The notes beneath the pieces were generated by a model that was given only the letters and a program-made list of their open reading frames with translations, searched no databases and was not told the origin of the DNA. The position numbers and the translations under genes were made by a program. A DNA stretch of 64,000 bases from Orenia metallireducens. Lineage in GTDB: Bacteria; Bacillota; Halanaerobiia; Halobacteroidales; Halobacteroidaceae. Positions 54,419 through 62,823 of this stretch are shown piece after piece. Location of the stretch: the NCBI RefSeq assembly GCF_001693735.1, contig NZ_LWDV01000006.1, forward strand, positions 173,443 to 237,442, written 5' to 3'. Position 1 is the first letter of the stretch. Every line of letters begins with the position of its first letter.

Positions 54419-55092
54419 TTCTCTACCACTTTCAACCTATAGCCTCTTCCTCTAACAGTCTCTATTAATTTTCTATCAAAGCCTTTATCTATCTTTTTGC
54501 GAAGGTAACGAATATATACATCTACAATATTAGAGCTACTACCATATCTATAATCCCAAACATGCTCTTCAATCTGAGTTCTACTTAAGACTTGTCCACG
54601 ATTTCTGATTAGATACTCTAAAACCGAATACTCTTTAACTGTCAACTCTATATCTTTACCTGCTCTGCTCACCTTATGGGTAATAGTATCTAAAAGTAGG
54701 TCATCTACCTTCAATACATTATTGCTCTCCTCTAACCTCCTTCTAAATAAAGCTCTAATTCTAGCCCTTAATTCAGCAAAAGCAAAGGGCTTAGTTAAAT
54801 AATCATCTGCACCTAAATCTAATCCCATTACCTTATCCTCTGTCGAATCCTTAGCTGTAAGAATTAACACAGAAACTTTACTCCCTTGGTCTCTTAATTC
54901 TCTTAAGACTTCTGCCCCACTTTTAATAGGTAACATTAAATCTAAAATAATTAAATCATAGTCTATTACAGTAGCTAAACCTATTGCTTCTTCTCCATTA
55001 CTTGCTACATCAACTGCATAGCCATCTTCTTTTAAACCTTTTTGTAAAACTTCTGCTAAATGATATTCATCTTCTACTATTAAAAGCCTCAC
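54415..55092 (-). CDS. OmpR-family response regulator
   Basis: A 225-residue regulator. Receiver domain: VRLLIVEDEYHL, phospho-acceptor in LIILDLMLP, LILTAKDS and DDYLTKPFAF. Winged-helix domain: ELTVKEYSVLEYLIRNRGQV, YGSSSNIVDVYIRYLRKKID, VRGRGYRL. The start is a GTG at 55092 after GGAGAGG; the frame continues 19 codons further, which do not fit. It is the first gene of the pair and may control the adjacent sugar operon. Confidence 0.94.
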   Translation of the reverse strand: MRLLIVEDEYHLAEVLQKGLKEDGYAVDVASNGEEAIGLATVIDYDLIILDLMLPIKSGAEVLRELRDQGSKVSVLILTAKDSTEDKVMGLDLGADDYLTKPFAFAELRARIRALFRRRLEESNNVLKVDDLLLDTITHKVSRAGKDIELTVKEYSVLEYLIRNRGQVLSRTQIEEHVWDYRYGSSSNIVDVYIRYLRKKIDKGFDRKLIETVRGRGYRLKVVEK

Positions 55093-55149
55093 CTTTATTG
55101 CCTCTCCTTTCTTTAGTTTGTTAATTTGGAATAAGCTCAAAAATAACAA

Positions 55150-55498
55150 AGTTTATGCTATATCTAACTTAATTATATCTGCTATTTTACTCTTCTCATA
55201 CTATTCTCTTTAATAAATCAACTTTCCTACATATTCTATATTAAAAGGATTAAATGAAAATTAAAAAAAGATTAAAATATTTTAATCTAAAACATTAATT
55301 TTTTCAGAATGGTATGAAATAAAATTAAAGAAGACTAAATTAAAGCAATTCCAAAATAAGAAAACTCTACTAAAAACAATTTTAAAAAAATAACATCCAG
55401 ATATATTCTAAATGTTATAACTAAACATTTATTAATTTTAATTTTAGTAACCATAAAAAACTAGATTAAGATTCATAATTATCGGCTAATCGTAAAAT
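55150..55498. other. AT-rich non-coding gap
   Basis: About 350 bases between the response regulator and the barrel-like protein, with very AT-rich sequence. No ORF, repeat element or RNA gene was recognised. It should hold the promoter of the two-component operon. Confidence 0.5.
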
Positions 55499-55524
55499 AA
55501 CCTGCAAAATTGAACTTTGCAGGT
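55499..55524 (-). terminator. Terminator after the barrel-like protein gene
   Basis: AACCTGCAAAGTTCAATTTTGCAGGTT on the minus strand followed by ATTTTA. Confidence 0.85.
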
Positions 55525-55532
55525 TATTTTAT

Positions 55533-56774
55533 TTACTCTACTTTATAAAACTTATAGGTAACTAACTGCTCTAACTGAGCTGGTCCTTGTCGATCTTTCT
55601 CCCACTCTTTTATATCCTCCCAGCTTTCAAAGGAAGTATGGGGGCTGACTAAAGACTCTAACCTTAAATACCATGGGTCTTCTTCTATAACTACAATAGT
55701 ATTATCTCCATCTGTATTCCCCCAATGGGACAGTCTATGTTCATAGAAATTCCTTCCCTGCCCATTCTGCCAATATGTAATTATCCGTTTAGCTTCAATC
55801 TCTCCTACTAAAACTGCACCATCAGGTGCTTTTTCTTTAATACTTCCGATTCTACCCTCTAATAAAGGAAGGTGATTTACAAATCCCTCTGGTGAACGAG
55901 TATAATCAAAACGGACTCTTCCTAAAAACTCTGTTACTTTCGAGAAATTAAAGGTAACCATAACTCCTGTTCTAATATCTCTCTCATCAAACTTTTCATC
56001 TAGCAGATTTTCATATAAAGCTCCCACTTTATACCCTTTCCAATCTAATCCTAAATAAACACTATAACCTGAACCACTTCTGCCTAACTGATATGGTCTC
56101 CCCTCTCTTTTAACTGGACCTCCAGGATGTCTAAGGGGTAAATCTCCAGCTCTAGCTTCAAAATCTACCATTCCAAATCTATCACGATAGAAGAGATAAT
56201 TCTCTATTAAATTGCTTCCGTTCCGTTCTCCAAATCCCCAATTTATACCTGTTACATGATATCCTAAACCATATTTACTACTATAATCTAAGGTAAGCAT
56301 TTGACCATTGTAGCCAGTTTCAACATCCTTATAACGTAAATCCTCAGTTCCTGGTACTTGGTCAAAGGTAGATATTAAATCTGGATTTGGAAATCTTAAG
56401 TACCTTATATTACCTACCTTTAAGCTTCCACTTAAAGTACCTAACTCCCCATAGTGATAACCATAGCCCTCTATGTATAACTCATCAAAATTAGGGTCGA
56501 AACCTTCAATTGTATCAAGCTCTTTATTAGACCTTAAGATTGAATTTACCCTTATCCCAGGAGCCAAATCTATATTAGATTTTAATTGTAAATTTCTTAA
56601 TTTAAAATGGTCATTCCAAAAATGAGCACCTACACTTAAATCCCACTGACCATTAAATCTACCTATATAAGGAAACCACCAATCACTTTCCGCCTCTTCT
56701 GCAGCTCCAATTGAACTTGCTAATATTATATTAAAAATTAAGATTAAAAGAATATAACTTATTAATTTCTTCAA
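55533..56774 (-). CDS. Predicted outer-membrane or secreted beta-rich protein
   Basis: A 413-residue protein with a signal peptide (MKKLISYILLILIFNIILAS..GAAEEAES). The remainder consists of alternating strands with aromatic girdle residues (FNGQWDLSVGAHFWNDHFKL, YSVYLGLDWKGYKVGALYEN, FLGRVRFDYTRS) and ends LVTYKFYKVE. This fits a barrel of about 14-18 strands. No family is recognised. Monocistronic, with its own terminator. Confidence 0.7.
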   Translation of the reverse strand: MKKLISYILLILIFNIILASSIGAAEEAESDWWFPYIGRFNGQWDLSVGAHFWNDHFKLRNLQLKSNIDLAPGIRVNSILRSNKELDTIEGFDPNFDELYIEGYGYHYGELGTLSGSLKVGNIRYLRFPNPDLISTFDQVPGTEDLRYKDVETGYNGQMLTLDYSSKYGLGYHVTGINWGFGERNGSNLIENYLFYRDRFGMVDFEARAGDLPLRHPGGPVKREGRPYQLGRSGSGYSVYLGLDWKGYKVGALYENLLDEKFDERDIRTGVMVTFNFSKVTEFLGRVRFDYTRSPEGFVNHLPLLEGRIGSIKEKAPDGAVLVGEIEAKRIITYWQNGQGRNFYEHRLSHWGNTDGDNTIVVIEEDPWYLRLESLVSPHTSFESWEDIKEWEKDRQGPAQLEQLVTYKFYKVE

Positions 56775-56854
56775 TATAACTTCTCCTTTCCTACCTTGAA
56801 CACCAAATTAATTTCTTACTTGTATTAGTCTTTGGAAAAACTTATCTATCTTAA

Positions 56855-58006
56855 TCATTTTCCAAATAATATCCTTCCTAAAAATGGTCGATGGATATCA
56901 ACAGCCTCTTTAGGACATAGCTCCTGGCAACAGAAACATCTAATACACTTATCCAAATCTGCTTCTACACAATTACCAGTCTTAGTGATTATCTTTGGTG
57001 GACAGCTCTGAATACAAACACCACATTGTACACATTTATTCTCTTTGAATATAGGCTTAGGTCGCAAAGAAGAAGTTACCCACTTGGCAATTGGTGCAGG
57101 TAACCGCATTCTCAATAATTCAGCAGAGTTATCGATAGTTGGTGCAACAAAGGAGTACTCCTCTACTTCTTCACCTAGGATTTCAATATCCTCTAATTGG
57201 TAAACAAGTCCTCTCTTTTTAGCAACTTTAATAGTAGGTATTGATAATGGATCTACTTTAGCTATCTTAGCCATGACTACATCTAATACACAAGGATTAG
57301 GACTGATTAATATAGTATTTAGTTTGATTGCTTCTCCCCCTGTAGGACCTTCGCCCTCCATACCTATAATTCCATCCATAATCGTCAAATTAGGTTTAGT
57401 AACCAAGGCTATATCCATTAAAGCATTGGCAAAGTCATTAATTTCCTGCATCTTCATATGGTACTCTGCCTTTAATAACCCAGGAACAGCTCCAAACATA
57501 TTCTTAACACCACCAGTCATCTTGGTCAGCCCATGGCTTTTAAATTTAGGTAAGTTGATTATCACATCAGCATCACTGATAAATCTACCTAAGGTTATAT
57601 TCTTTAATACCTCACCTCCAGTAAAAGAGCTTGGAATCTCATCAAAATTCCAATTTAAATCTGCACCAGCCTTCTTAGCCACTTCTTCCATCCCAGTCTT
57701 ACGATAAACTCTCCTCATCATCGATTCATTAAAAGGGCCACCAGGGCTATCTCCAATAATAGCCTTTGCTCCAAGCTCCTGTACCAGCTCTGCTACCGCT
57801 TGAACTATAGCTGGATGAGTTGTAGCACACTCTTCTGCTTTTTTTGCTATAATTAAATTAGCTTTTAGAAGTACCTGCTGATTAGGCTTAACAAAAGCCT
57901 CTAGTCCACCCCAAGGCTCCAATCCTCTTCTTATATTCTCCTTTATTAACTGAACATCATAATCATCACACTTTAATAACATTACACGATTATCTCTAAA
58001 GGCCAT
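56855..58006 (-). CDS. DUF362 protein with two [4Fe-4S] ferredoxin motifs
   Basis: A 383-residue protein: DUF362 domain (about 1-300; VLLKANLIIAKKAEECATTH, IGDSPGG, LPKFKSHGLTKMTGGVKNMFG) and a C-terminal 2x[4Fe-4S] domain with CVQCGVCIQSCP and CIRCFCCQELCP. Common in anaerobes; the electron-transfer role is likely but the partner is unknown. The two clusters each have the normal four Cys. Confidence 0.93.
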   Translation of the reverse strand: MAFRDNRVMLLKCDDYDVQLIKENIRRGLEPWGGLEAFVKPNQQVLLKANLIIAKKAEECATTHPAIVQAVAELVQELGAKAIIGDSPGGPFNESMMRRVYRKTGMEEVAKKAGADLNWNFDEIPSSFTGGEVLKNITLGRFISDADVIINLPKFKSHGLTKMTGGVKNMFGAVPGLLKAEYHMKMQEINDFANALMDIALVTKPNLTIMDGIIGMEGEGPTGGEAIKLNTILISPNPCVLDVVMAKIAKVDPLSIPTIKVAKKRGLVYQLEDIEILGEEVEEYSFVAPTIDNSAELLRMRLPAPIAKWVTSSLRPKPIFKENKCVQCGVCIQSCPPKIITKTGNCVEADLDKCIRCFCCQELCPKEAVDIHRPFLGRILFGK

Positions 58007-58107
58007 TATAATCTCTCTCCTTTGCTATAAGATATATCTATAATTTCTAGTATTAGATTTAAAATTCCTTTAAATATGTAAATAGAGATAATAAAATACT
58101 ATATAAT

Positions 58108-58149
58108 AAAATATCTCAACATCTTTAATTAAAGATGTTGAGATATTTT
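58108..58149. terminator. 42-base perfect palindrome, probable terminator
   Basis: A perfect inverted repeat of two 21-base arms, AAAATATCTCAACATCTTTAA and its complement. It lies after the C45 acyltransferase gene (minus strand) and before the DUF362 gene. AT-rich ends can supply the U-tract on either side. Its strand of action is uncertain. Confidence 0.65.
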
Positions 58150-58275
58150 AAGATTGATTAAATTTTATTGCATACTTAAAGAAAATAAGTAGACTTCTTG
58201 TAAAATAGAAGAAGTTTGAGCAAGTATAGCTCCCCTGCCTGTTGTAATATCTTCTATTTCCATCACTAAGGGGAT

Positions 58276-60069
58276 TTAATCTATATATTTATCTACTTGA
58301 GAAGATAGCTCTTCTTCTAAAGTTCCTACTGCAAACTTCTGAATTAAATTAATACATTTACTGGCATACTCAGATGCCTTTTCCTTATTATTCAATTTAA
58401 AATATCCTTCAGCAAGATAACTATATATCTTAACTTTATAAGCTGAATAATCACTGGCTAAATCTAAAGCCTGATTTAAAGACTTAATCCCTTGGCTAAT
58501 TTGACCTAGATAAACTAATATCCTACCTTTCATAATATAAAGTAGACTAAAATCACGATACCTTTGTAAATTAAAATCTATAGCTTCCAATAACTGATTC
58601 TCATCAACAATATCTTTATTCTCTTTCCAAACTTTAAATAAGAGGTCTAGTTCAACAAGGGAAATATCATTCTTTGTAATATCTATCTTCTGCAATAAAT
58701 TTTGATATTGCTTATTTTGATAAATCTTTAAAAGCTGATTATATTTATGCCCTAAACTTTGAGCTAACTCTCTTATCTGCTTATCCTCTTCTCTGTAGAG
58801 TTCTATATCAGCAAAACTCCAACCATATTTATAAAAGGGAGCAAAGGCTGAATATCCTTTAGCATTAGCAAAGTATCCTTCTCTTTTTGTTAAATCCATA
58901 ATAATTGTCTGCAATGTACTATATTTATTAGCAGTAAAGGTAAGCATACTAAAATCTAAGTTATCCTTATATTTGTAAAAATCGATATCTGCTAAGATAT
59001 TTATAATATCATTAATCTTCTCTACATTATTATCTCTTAAATTCCCTTCAATATTCTCATATCTACCTATATTATTGGGATGCTCAGCTACAGATACCTC
59101 CATATATTTATGGCGCATCTCTTGATTTAAAAAGAAGTTTGTTGTTAAAAGACTATCTCTTTGATTAAGAGGACTCTTTCTAAGCTCACTTCCAAAAAGA
59201 TCATAAATTACTCCATTATCCTCTTTAGCACTTCCTACTATCATCTCCCAACCAAGATCTGAGTTATAATCCTCTAGTCTCCCCTCTACTTCTTTAAGAT
59301 TAGTAGAATTCTCTAATATTCTCCTAGTCTTATATAGAATAGGTATCTCATCTGATTTATTTACTTCTGCAGTTTTAACCGCATTTAAAGTAACCCCCAA
59401 CCCTTCTTGGTTCATCCCAGTAATTACTCCTAATACCCCTACAATGCCAAAACTCTTAAAATTACCATTATTTACAGGATTAAAATCTATTACAATGGGA
59501 TAATCAGCTAAAAAATCAGGAGAAATATCAAAATTTCTAGCCATTATTAACCGATCACCCAACCTTTTTAAGAAAGTAGAACATCCAAAACCAAATAATT
59601 CTGGAGCCAAGGCTGAAAACAATGCTTCTCCATAAGTTATTCCTGCCCCAAGGGCCAATCCCTGTAGCTCTCTTCTATACTCTTTAGGAATTCGATTCTG
59701 CATAAACTTTAACTTTAAATCTAAATATGTATTACCAAAGGGTCTAATATACCATGAAGTATTTGAAATAAACTCCTCTTTATAATCATTTAATTTCTGA
59801 TAAATACTATGTATCTCTTCTCTCATTAACACCCCATACTGTAATCCCATTTCAAAGTTACTTCCTGATAACTTTAAATAGGGTACACCATAATTATATC
59901 TAAGTTCACCTTTGCCAAATACTCTCCTATTTTTATCTATTATAATAGGCTTTAAGTCATTACTTTGATTATACTCCTGTAATGAATTGTTATTTATCCT
60001 AAATAAAATTATAATTAAAAATAATATTAAAGTTATAAAAACTTTATGATTAAATATTCTCGCCTTCAT
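58276..60069 (-). CDS. C45-type Ntn-hydrolase/acyltransferase with TPR-like C-terminus
   Basis: A 597-residue protein. An N-terminal membrane anchor (about 9-24) is followed by a C45 domain (about 55-390). The nucleophile is Cys163 in FGFGCSTF, after an LKLSGSNFEMGLQYGVL opening, with MARNFDIS and GMNQEGLGVTLNA. Autocatalytic cleavage before the Cys is usual in the family. The last 150 residues are helical TPR-like repeats (YSYLAEGYFKLNNKEKASEY). The substrate, an amide or ester outside the membrane, is unknown. Confidence 0.8.
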   Translation of the reverse strand: MKARIFNHKVFITLILFLIIILFRINNNSLQEYNQSNDLKPIIIDKNRRVFGKGELRYNYGVPYLKLSGSNFEMGLQYGVLMREEIHSIYQKLNDYKEEFISNTSWYIRPFGNTYLDLKLKFMQNRIPKEYRRELQGLALGAGITYGEALFSALAPELFGFGCSTFLKRLGDRLIMARNFDISPDFLADYPIVIDFNPVNNGNFKSFGIVGVLGVITGMNQEGLGVTLNAVKTAEVNKSDEIPILYKTRRILENSTNLKEVEGRLEDYNSDLGWEMIVGSAKEDNGVIYDLFGSELRKSPLNQRDSLLTTNFFLNQEMRHKYMEVSVAEHPNNIGRYENIEGNLRDNNVEKINDIINILADIDFYKYKDNLDFSMLTFTANKYSTLQTIIMDLTKREGYFANAKGYSAFAPFYKYGWSFADIELYREEDKQIRELAQSLGHKYNQLLKIYQNKQYQNLLQKIDITKNDISLVELDLLFKVWKENKDIVDENQLLEAIDFNLQRYRDFSLLYIMKGRILVYLGQISQGIKSLNQALDLASDYSAYKVKIYSYLAEGYFKLNNKEKASEYASKCINLIQKFAVGTLEEELSSQVDKYID

Positions 60070-60178
60070 TTCCTTCCCTCCTGTTCATTACATCAAGATA
60101 ATAATATTAGTGTAAGTTAATTACATTAATATTATAAAAATTTCTCAAGAATATAATCTTTAAGGAAAGAATAAAAAA

Positions 60179-60206
60179 AGAGTACTATGAAAAATCATAG
60201 TACTCT
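60179..60206 (-). terminator. Terminator of the rimO-pgsA-pgpA operon
   Basis: AGAGTACTATGA and TCATAGTACTCT arms around TTTT on the minus strand, then TTTTTTTATT. Confidence 0.93.
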
Positions 60207-60212
60207 CACATC

Positions 60213-60656
60213 CTAAGCAAAATGTACAATAAATTGAATTAATAGATTGGCTATCAATCCTGCCAAAATATCATCTAACATAATCCCTACCCCACCATGA
60301 AACTTCTGTAAATTGCGAATTGGGGGCGGCTTTAAAATATCAAATACTCTAAATAATACAAAAGCAGGAATCAACATAGTAACTGGTAAATTATACATAG
60401 CAACCAATAGACCTGCAAATTCATCGACTACAATTTGTGGCGCATCCTTCTCACCAAAGAGATTTTCAGCATAGTGGGAGAGAAAAGTACCAATTATAAA
60501 GATTATAAAAACTAATGGAAAACCTACTAATCCCATCCCAAGCTTAAAAGCAATCCAAAGTAATATAGCTGCTACTACAGTCCCTACTGTTCCTGGGGCA
60601 TAAGGGCTAAGTCCACTGTAAAATCCAGTGGCAAGAAATTCTATCACCTTATCCAT
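60213..60656 (-). CDS. pgpA: Phosphatidylglycerophosphatase A
   Basis: A 147-residue membrane enzyme that dephosphorylates phosphatidylglycerophosphate. LATGFYSGLSPYAPGTVGTV, ApxxVDEFAGLLV (here APQIVVDEFAG) and FRVFDILKPPPIR are the family blocks, and the end is GVGIMLDDILAGL. The start at 60656 has AAAGGATGG; the frame extends five codons upstream. It follows pgsA by 11 bases. Confidence 0.95.
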   Translation of the reverse strand: MDKVIEFLATGFYSGLSPYAPGTVGTVVAAILLWIAFKLGMGLVGFPLVFIIFIIGTFLSHYAENLFGEKDAPQIVVDEFAGLLVAMYNLPVTMLIPAFVLFRVFDILKPPPIRNLQKFHGGVGIMLDDILAGLIANLLIQFIVHFA

Positions 60657-60667
60657 GCTCCATCCTT

Positions 60668-61192
60668 TCATTCACTAATCAACTCCTTAGACTTTAATAA
60701 GTAATCTAGACCAGAGATTAGAGTTAATATTACAGCACCCCATAATAAAATCTCGGCAAAAGGCAATCTTAAGATTAAAAATATGACGGAAAAAATCTGA
60801 GCATTGGTTTTATACTTCCCTAAATTACTTGCTGCAATTATAACTCCTTCTGCAGCAGCCAAAATTCTTAAACCAGTAACAGCAAATTCACGGCTAATGA
60901 TAATAACTGCTGGCCAAGCACTGATTGCCTGCATATCAACTAAAGAGATAAAAGCAGCTGAAACCAATAATTTATCAGCTAAAGGATCAATAAATTTTCC
61001 TAAATTAGTCACTAACCCATCTCTTCTAGCAATATAGCCATCTAAAGCATCGGTAATAGCAGCCAGAATAAAGACTCCTAAAGCCAAGTACCTTCCTGCA
61101 ATACCTAGAGATTCAAACAATAAAAAAGCCATAAAGATTGGTACTAAAGTAATTCTAATTAAAGTCAATTTATTAGGTAAATTTAAATTCAT
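60668..61192 (-). CDS. pgsA: CDP-diacylglycerol-glycerol-3-phosphate phosphatidyltransferase
   Basis: A 174-residue polytopic enzyme that makes phosphatidylglycerophosphate, used by PgpA next. The CDP-alcohol phosphotransferase motif is DALDGYIARRDGLVTNLGKF and IDPLADK, complete. NLPNKLTLIRITLVP opens the protein. It overlaps rimO by four bases (ATGA type). Confidence 0.97.
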   Translation of the reverse strand: MNLNLPNKLTLIRITLVPIFMAFLLFESLGIAGRYLALGVFILAAITDALDGYIARRDGLVTNLGKFIDPLADKLLVSAAFISLVDMQAISAWPAVIIISREFAVTGLRILAAAEGVIIAASNLGKYKTNAQIFSVIFLILRLPFAEILLWGAVILTLISGLDYLLKSKELISE

Positions 61193-62517
61193 TCAATCTC
61201 CACTCCTACTAAATCATACTCATAAGCATCGGTAACCTCAACCTTAATCATATCACCTATCTTAGCTGATGTACCTTCTACATAGATAACTCCATCAACA
61301 TCAGGAGCATCTCGACGAGTTCTTCCAACCATAATAACTGGTTCTTCTGACTGAACCTCTTCTAATAAAACTTCAACTACTTTACCAACCCAAGCCTGAT
61401 TTCTTCGATAAGAGATATCTTCCTGTATACTCATTACCCTCTCATATCTTTCTTGCTTTCTTCCTTCAGGAATTTGACAAGGCATCTTAGCAGCTACAGT
61501 CCCTTCTTCTTGAGAATAAGTAAAGGCTCCTAAACGATCAAATTCTGCTTCCTTAACAAAATCAATTAAAGTATTAAACTGTTCTTCACTCTCTCCTGGA
61601 AACCCTACAATCAATGAAGTCCTTAAAGTAATATCAGGAATCCTCTCACGTAACTTCTTGACGGTCTTTAATACATCCTCTCTAGTACCACCACGATTCA
61701 TCTGCTTTCTAATCTCATCATCGGCATGCTGTACCGGTAAATCAAGGTAATTTAAGATACGATCTTCTGTAGCAATCACATCAATCATCTCATCGGTTAA
61801 ATGGCTTGGATAAGCATATAACAGCCTAAACCATTTGATAGTATCAACAGTTAATAACTCCTTTAACAAATCAACTAATTTTGACTGACCATAAAGATCA
61901 ATTCCATATTGAGTTATATCTTGGGCAATAATATTAACTTCCTTAACACCTGCTTTAGCCAATTGCTCAACCTCTTGTTTAATATTTTCAATTGACCTAC
62001 TCTTTAAAGTACCCCTTAGTTGGGGAATAATACAATAAGAGCAGCAGTTGTTACAACCTTCTGCTATCTTGACATATGCTGTATGGTCTGGTGTTAGATT
62101 AGTTCTAGGTAGGTAACGGTCATAATCAAATTCAGGATCAGTAACCTTTATTCTCTTCTTTCCACTAAAGGCATCATTAATAACCTCTACAATCTCATCA
62201 AAGTTTCCTGTCCCTATAATAGCATCAACCTCTGGCATCTCTTTTTCTAGTTCTTCACTATATCTTTGGGATAGACAACCAGTTACTATTAGTAATTTAC
62301 AGTTACCTTCCTTCTTGTACTCTGCCAACTCTAAAATGCTATTAATAGACTCCTCTTTAGCATCAGAGATAAATCCACAAGTATTGACTATCAATACTTC
62401 AGCCTCATCATACTTCTTAACTATCTCATGCCCACCCTCTTTGATTAATCCCAACATAATTTCAGAATCCACTTGATTCTTAGCACAACCTAAACTTAAT
62501 AACCCTATTTTACTCAT
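61189..62517 (-). CDS. rimO: Ribosomal protein S12 methylthiotransferase RimO
   Basis: A 442-residue radical-SAM enzyme that adds a methylthio group to Asp of ribosomal protein S12. N-terminal MTTase Cys are in LSLGCAKNQVDSE, NTCGF and VTGCLSQRY; the SAM cluster is CNNCCSYC; a TRAM domain (about 375-440) ends EYDLVGVEIE. The length is typical. It precedes pgsA and pgpA, a common clostridial order. Confidence 0.97.
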   Translation of the reverse strand: MSKIGLLSLGCAKNQVDSEIMLGLIKEGGHEIVKKYDEAEVLIVNTCGFISDAKEESINSILELAEYKKEGNCKLLIVTGCLSQRYSEELEKEMPEVDAIIGTGNFDEIVEVINDAFSGKKRIKVTDPEFDYDRYLPRTNLTPDHTAYVKIAEGCNNCCSYCIIPQLRGTLKSRSIENIKQEVEQLAKAGVKEVNIIAQDITQYGIDLYGQSKLVDLLKELLTVDTIKWFRLLYAYPSHLTDEMIDVIATEDRILNYLDLPVQHADDEIRKQMNRGGTREDVLKTVKKLRERIPDITLRTSLIVGFPGESEEQFNTLIDFVKEAEFDRLGAFTYSQEEGTVAAKMPCQIPEGRKQERYERVMSIQEDISYRRNQAWVGKVVEVLLEEVQSEEPVIMVGRTRRDAPDVDGVIYVEGTSAKIGDMIKVEVTDAYEYDLVGVEIE

Positions 62518-62703
62518 TTTAAAAAGTCACTCCTCTTATAACTTATTATCTTATATACTAGTAGATTTATAAATAATATTTTAATTTGTCTAATTATTAT
62601 ATAGCTTTTCACCATCTTAACTGAAAAATCCTTTATTCATAGCAAGATTAATGCTATCCTACTATCTATTTTAACAACTATTGCTCTTAAATGACAATAA
62701 AAG

Positions 62704-62735
62704 AATATAAGAGAGCAAAATTGCTCTCTTATATT
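62704..62735 (-). terminator. Terminator after the GH13 gene
   Basis: AATATAAGAGAGCAA, AA and TTGCTCTCTTATATT form a perfect hairpin with 15-base arms. On the minus strand it is followed by CTTTTATTG. The gap 62518-62823 otherwise holds only AT-rich DNA. Confidence 0.8.
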
Positions 62736-62823
62736 TGTAACTATTTCATTATATAATATTTACTTATTTACTTCAAAGAATTTAATTAATTTTAGTCAAT
62801 TCATATTCCCAAACATCTAGATA

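Noticed and set aside
58165-58263. 32-codon minus-strand ORF (MEIEDITTGRGAILAQTSS...) after the C45 gene
   Set aside because: No ribosome binding site precedes its ATG and no family is recognised. It may be a relic, but the support is too weak to annotate.
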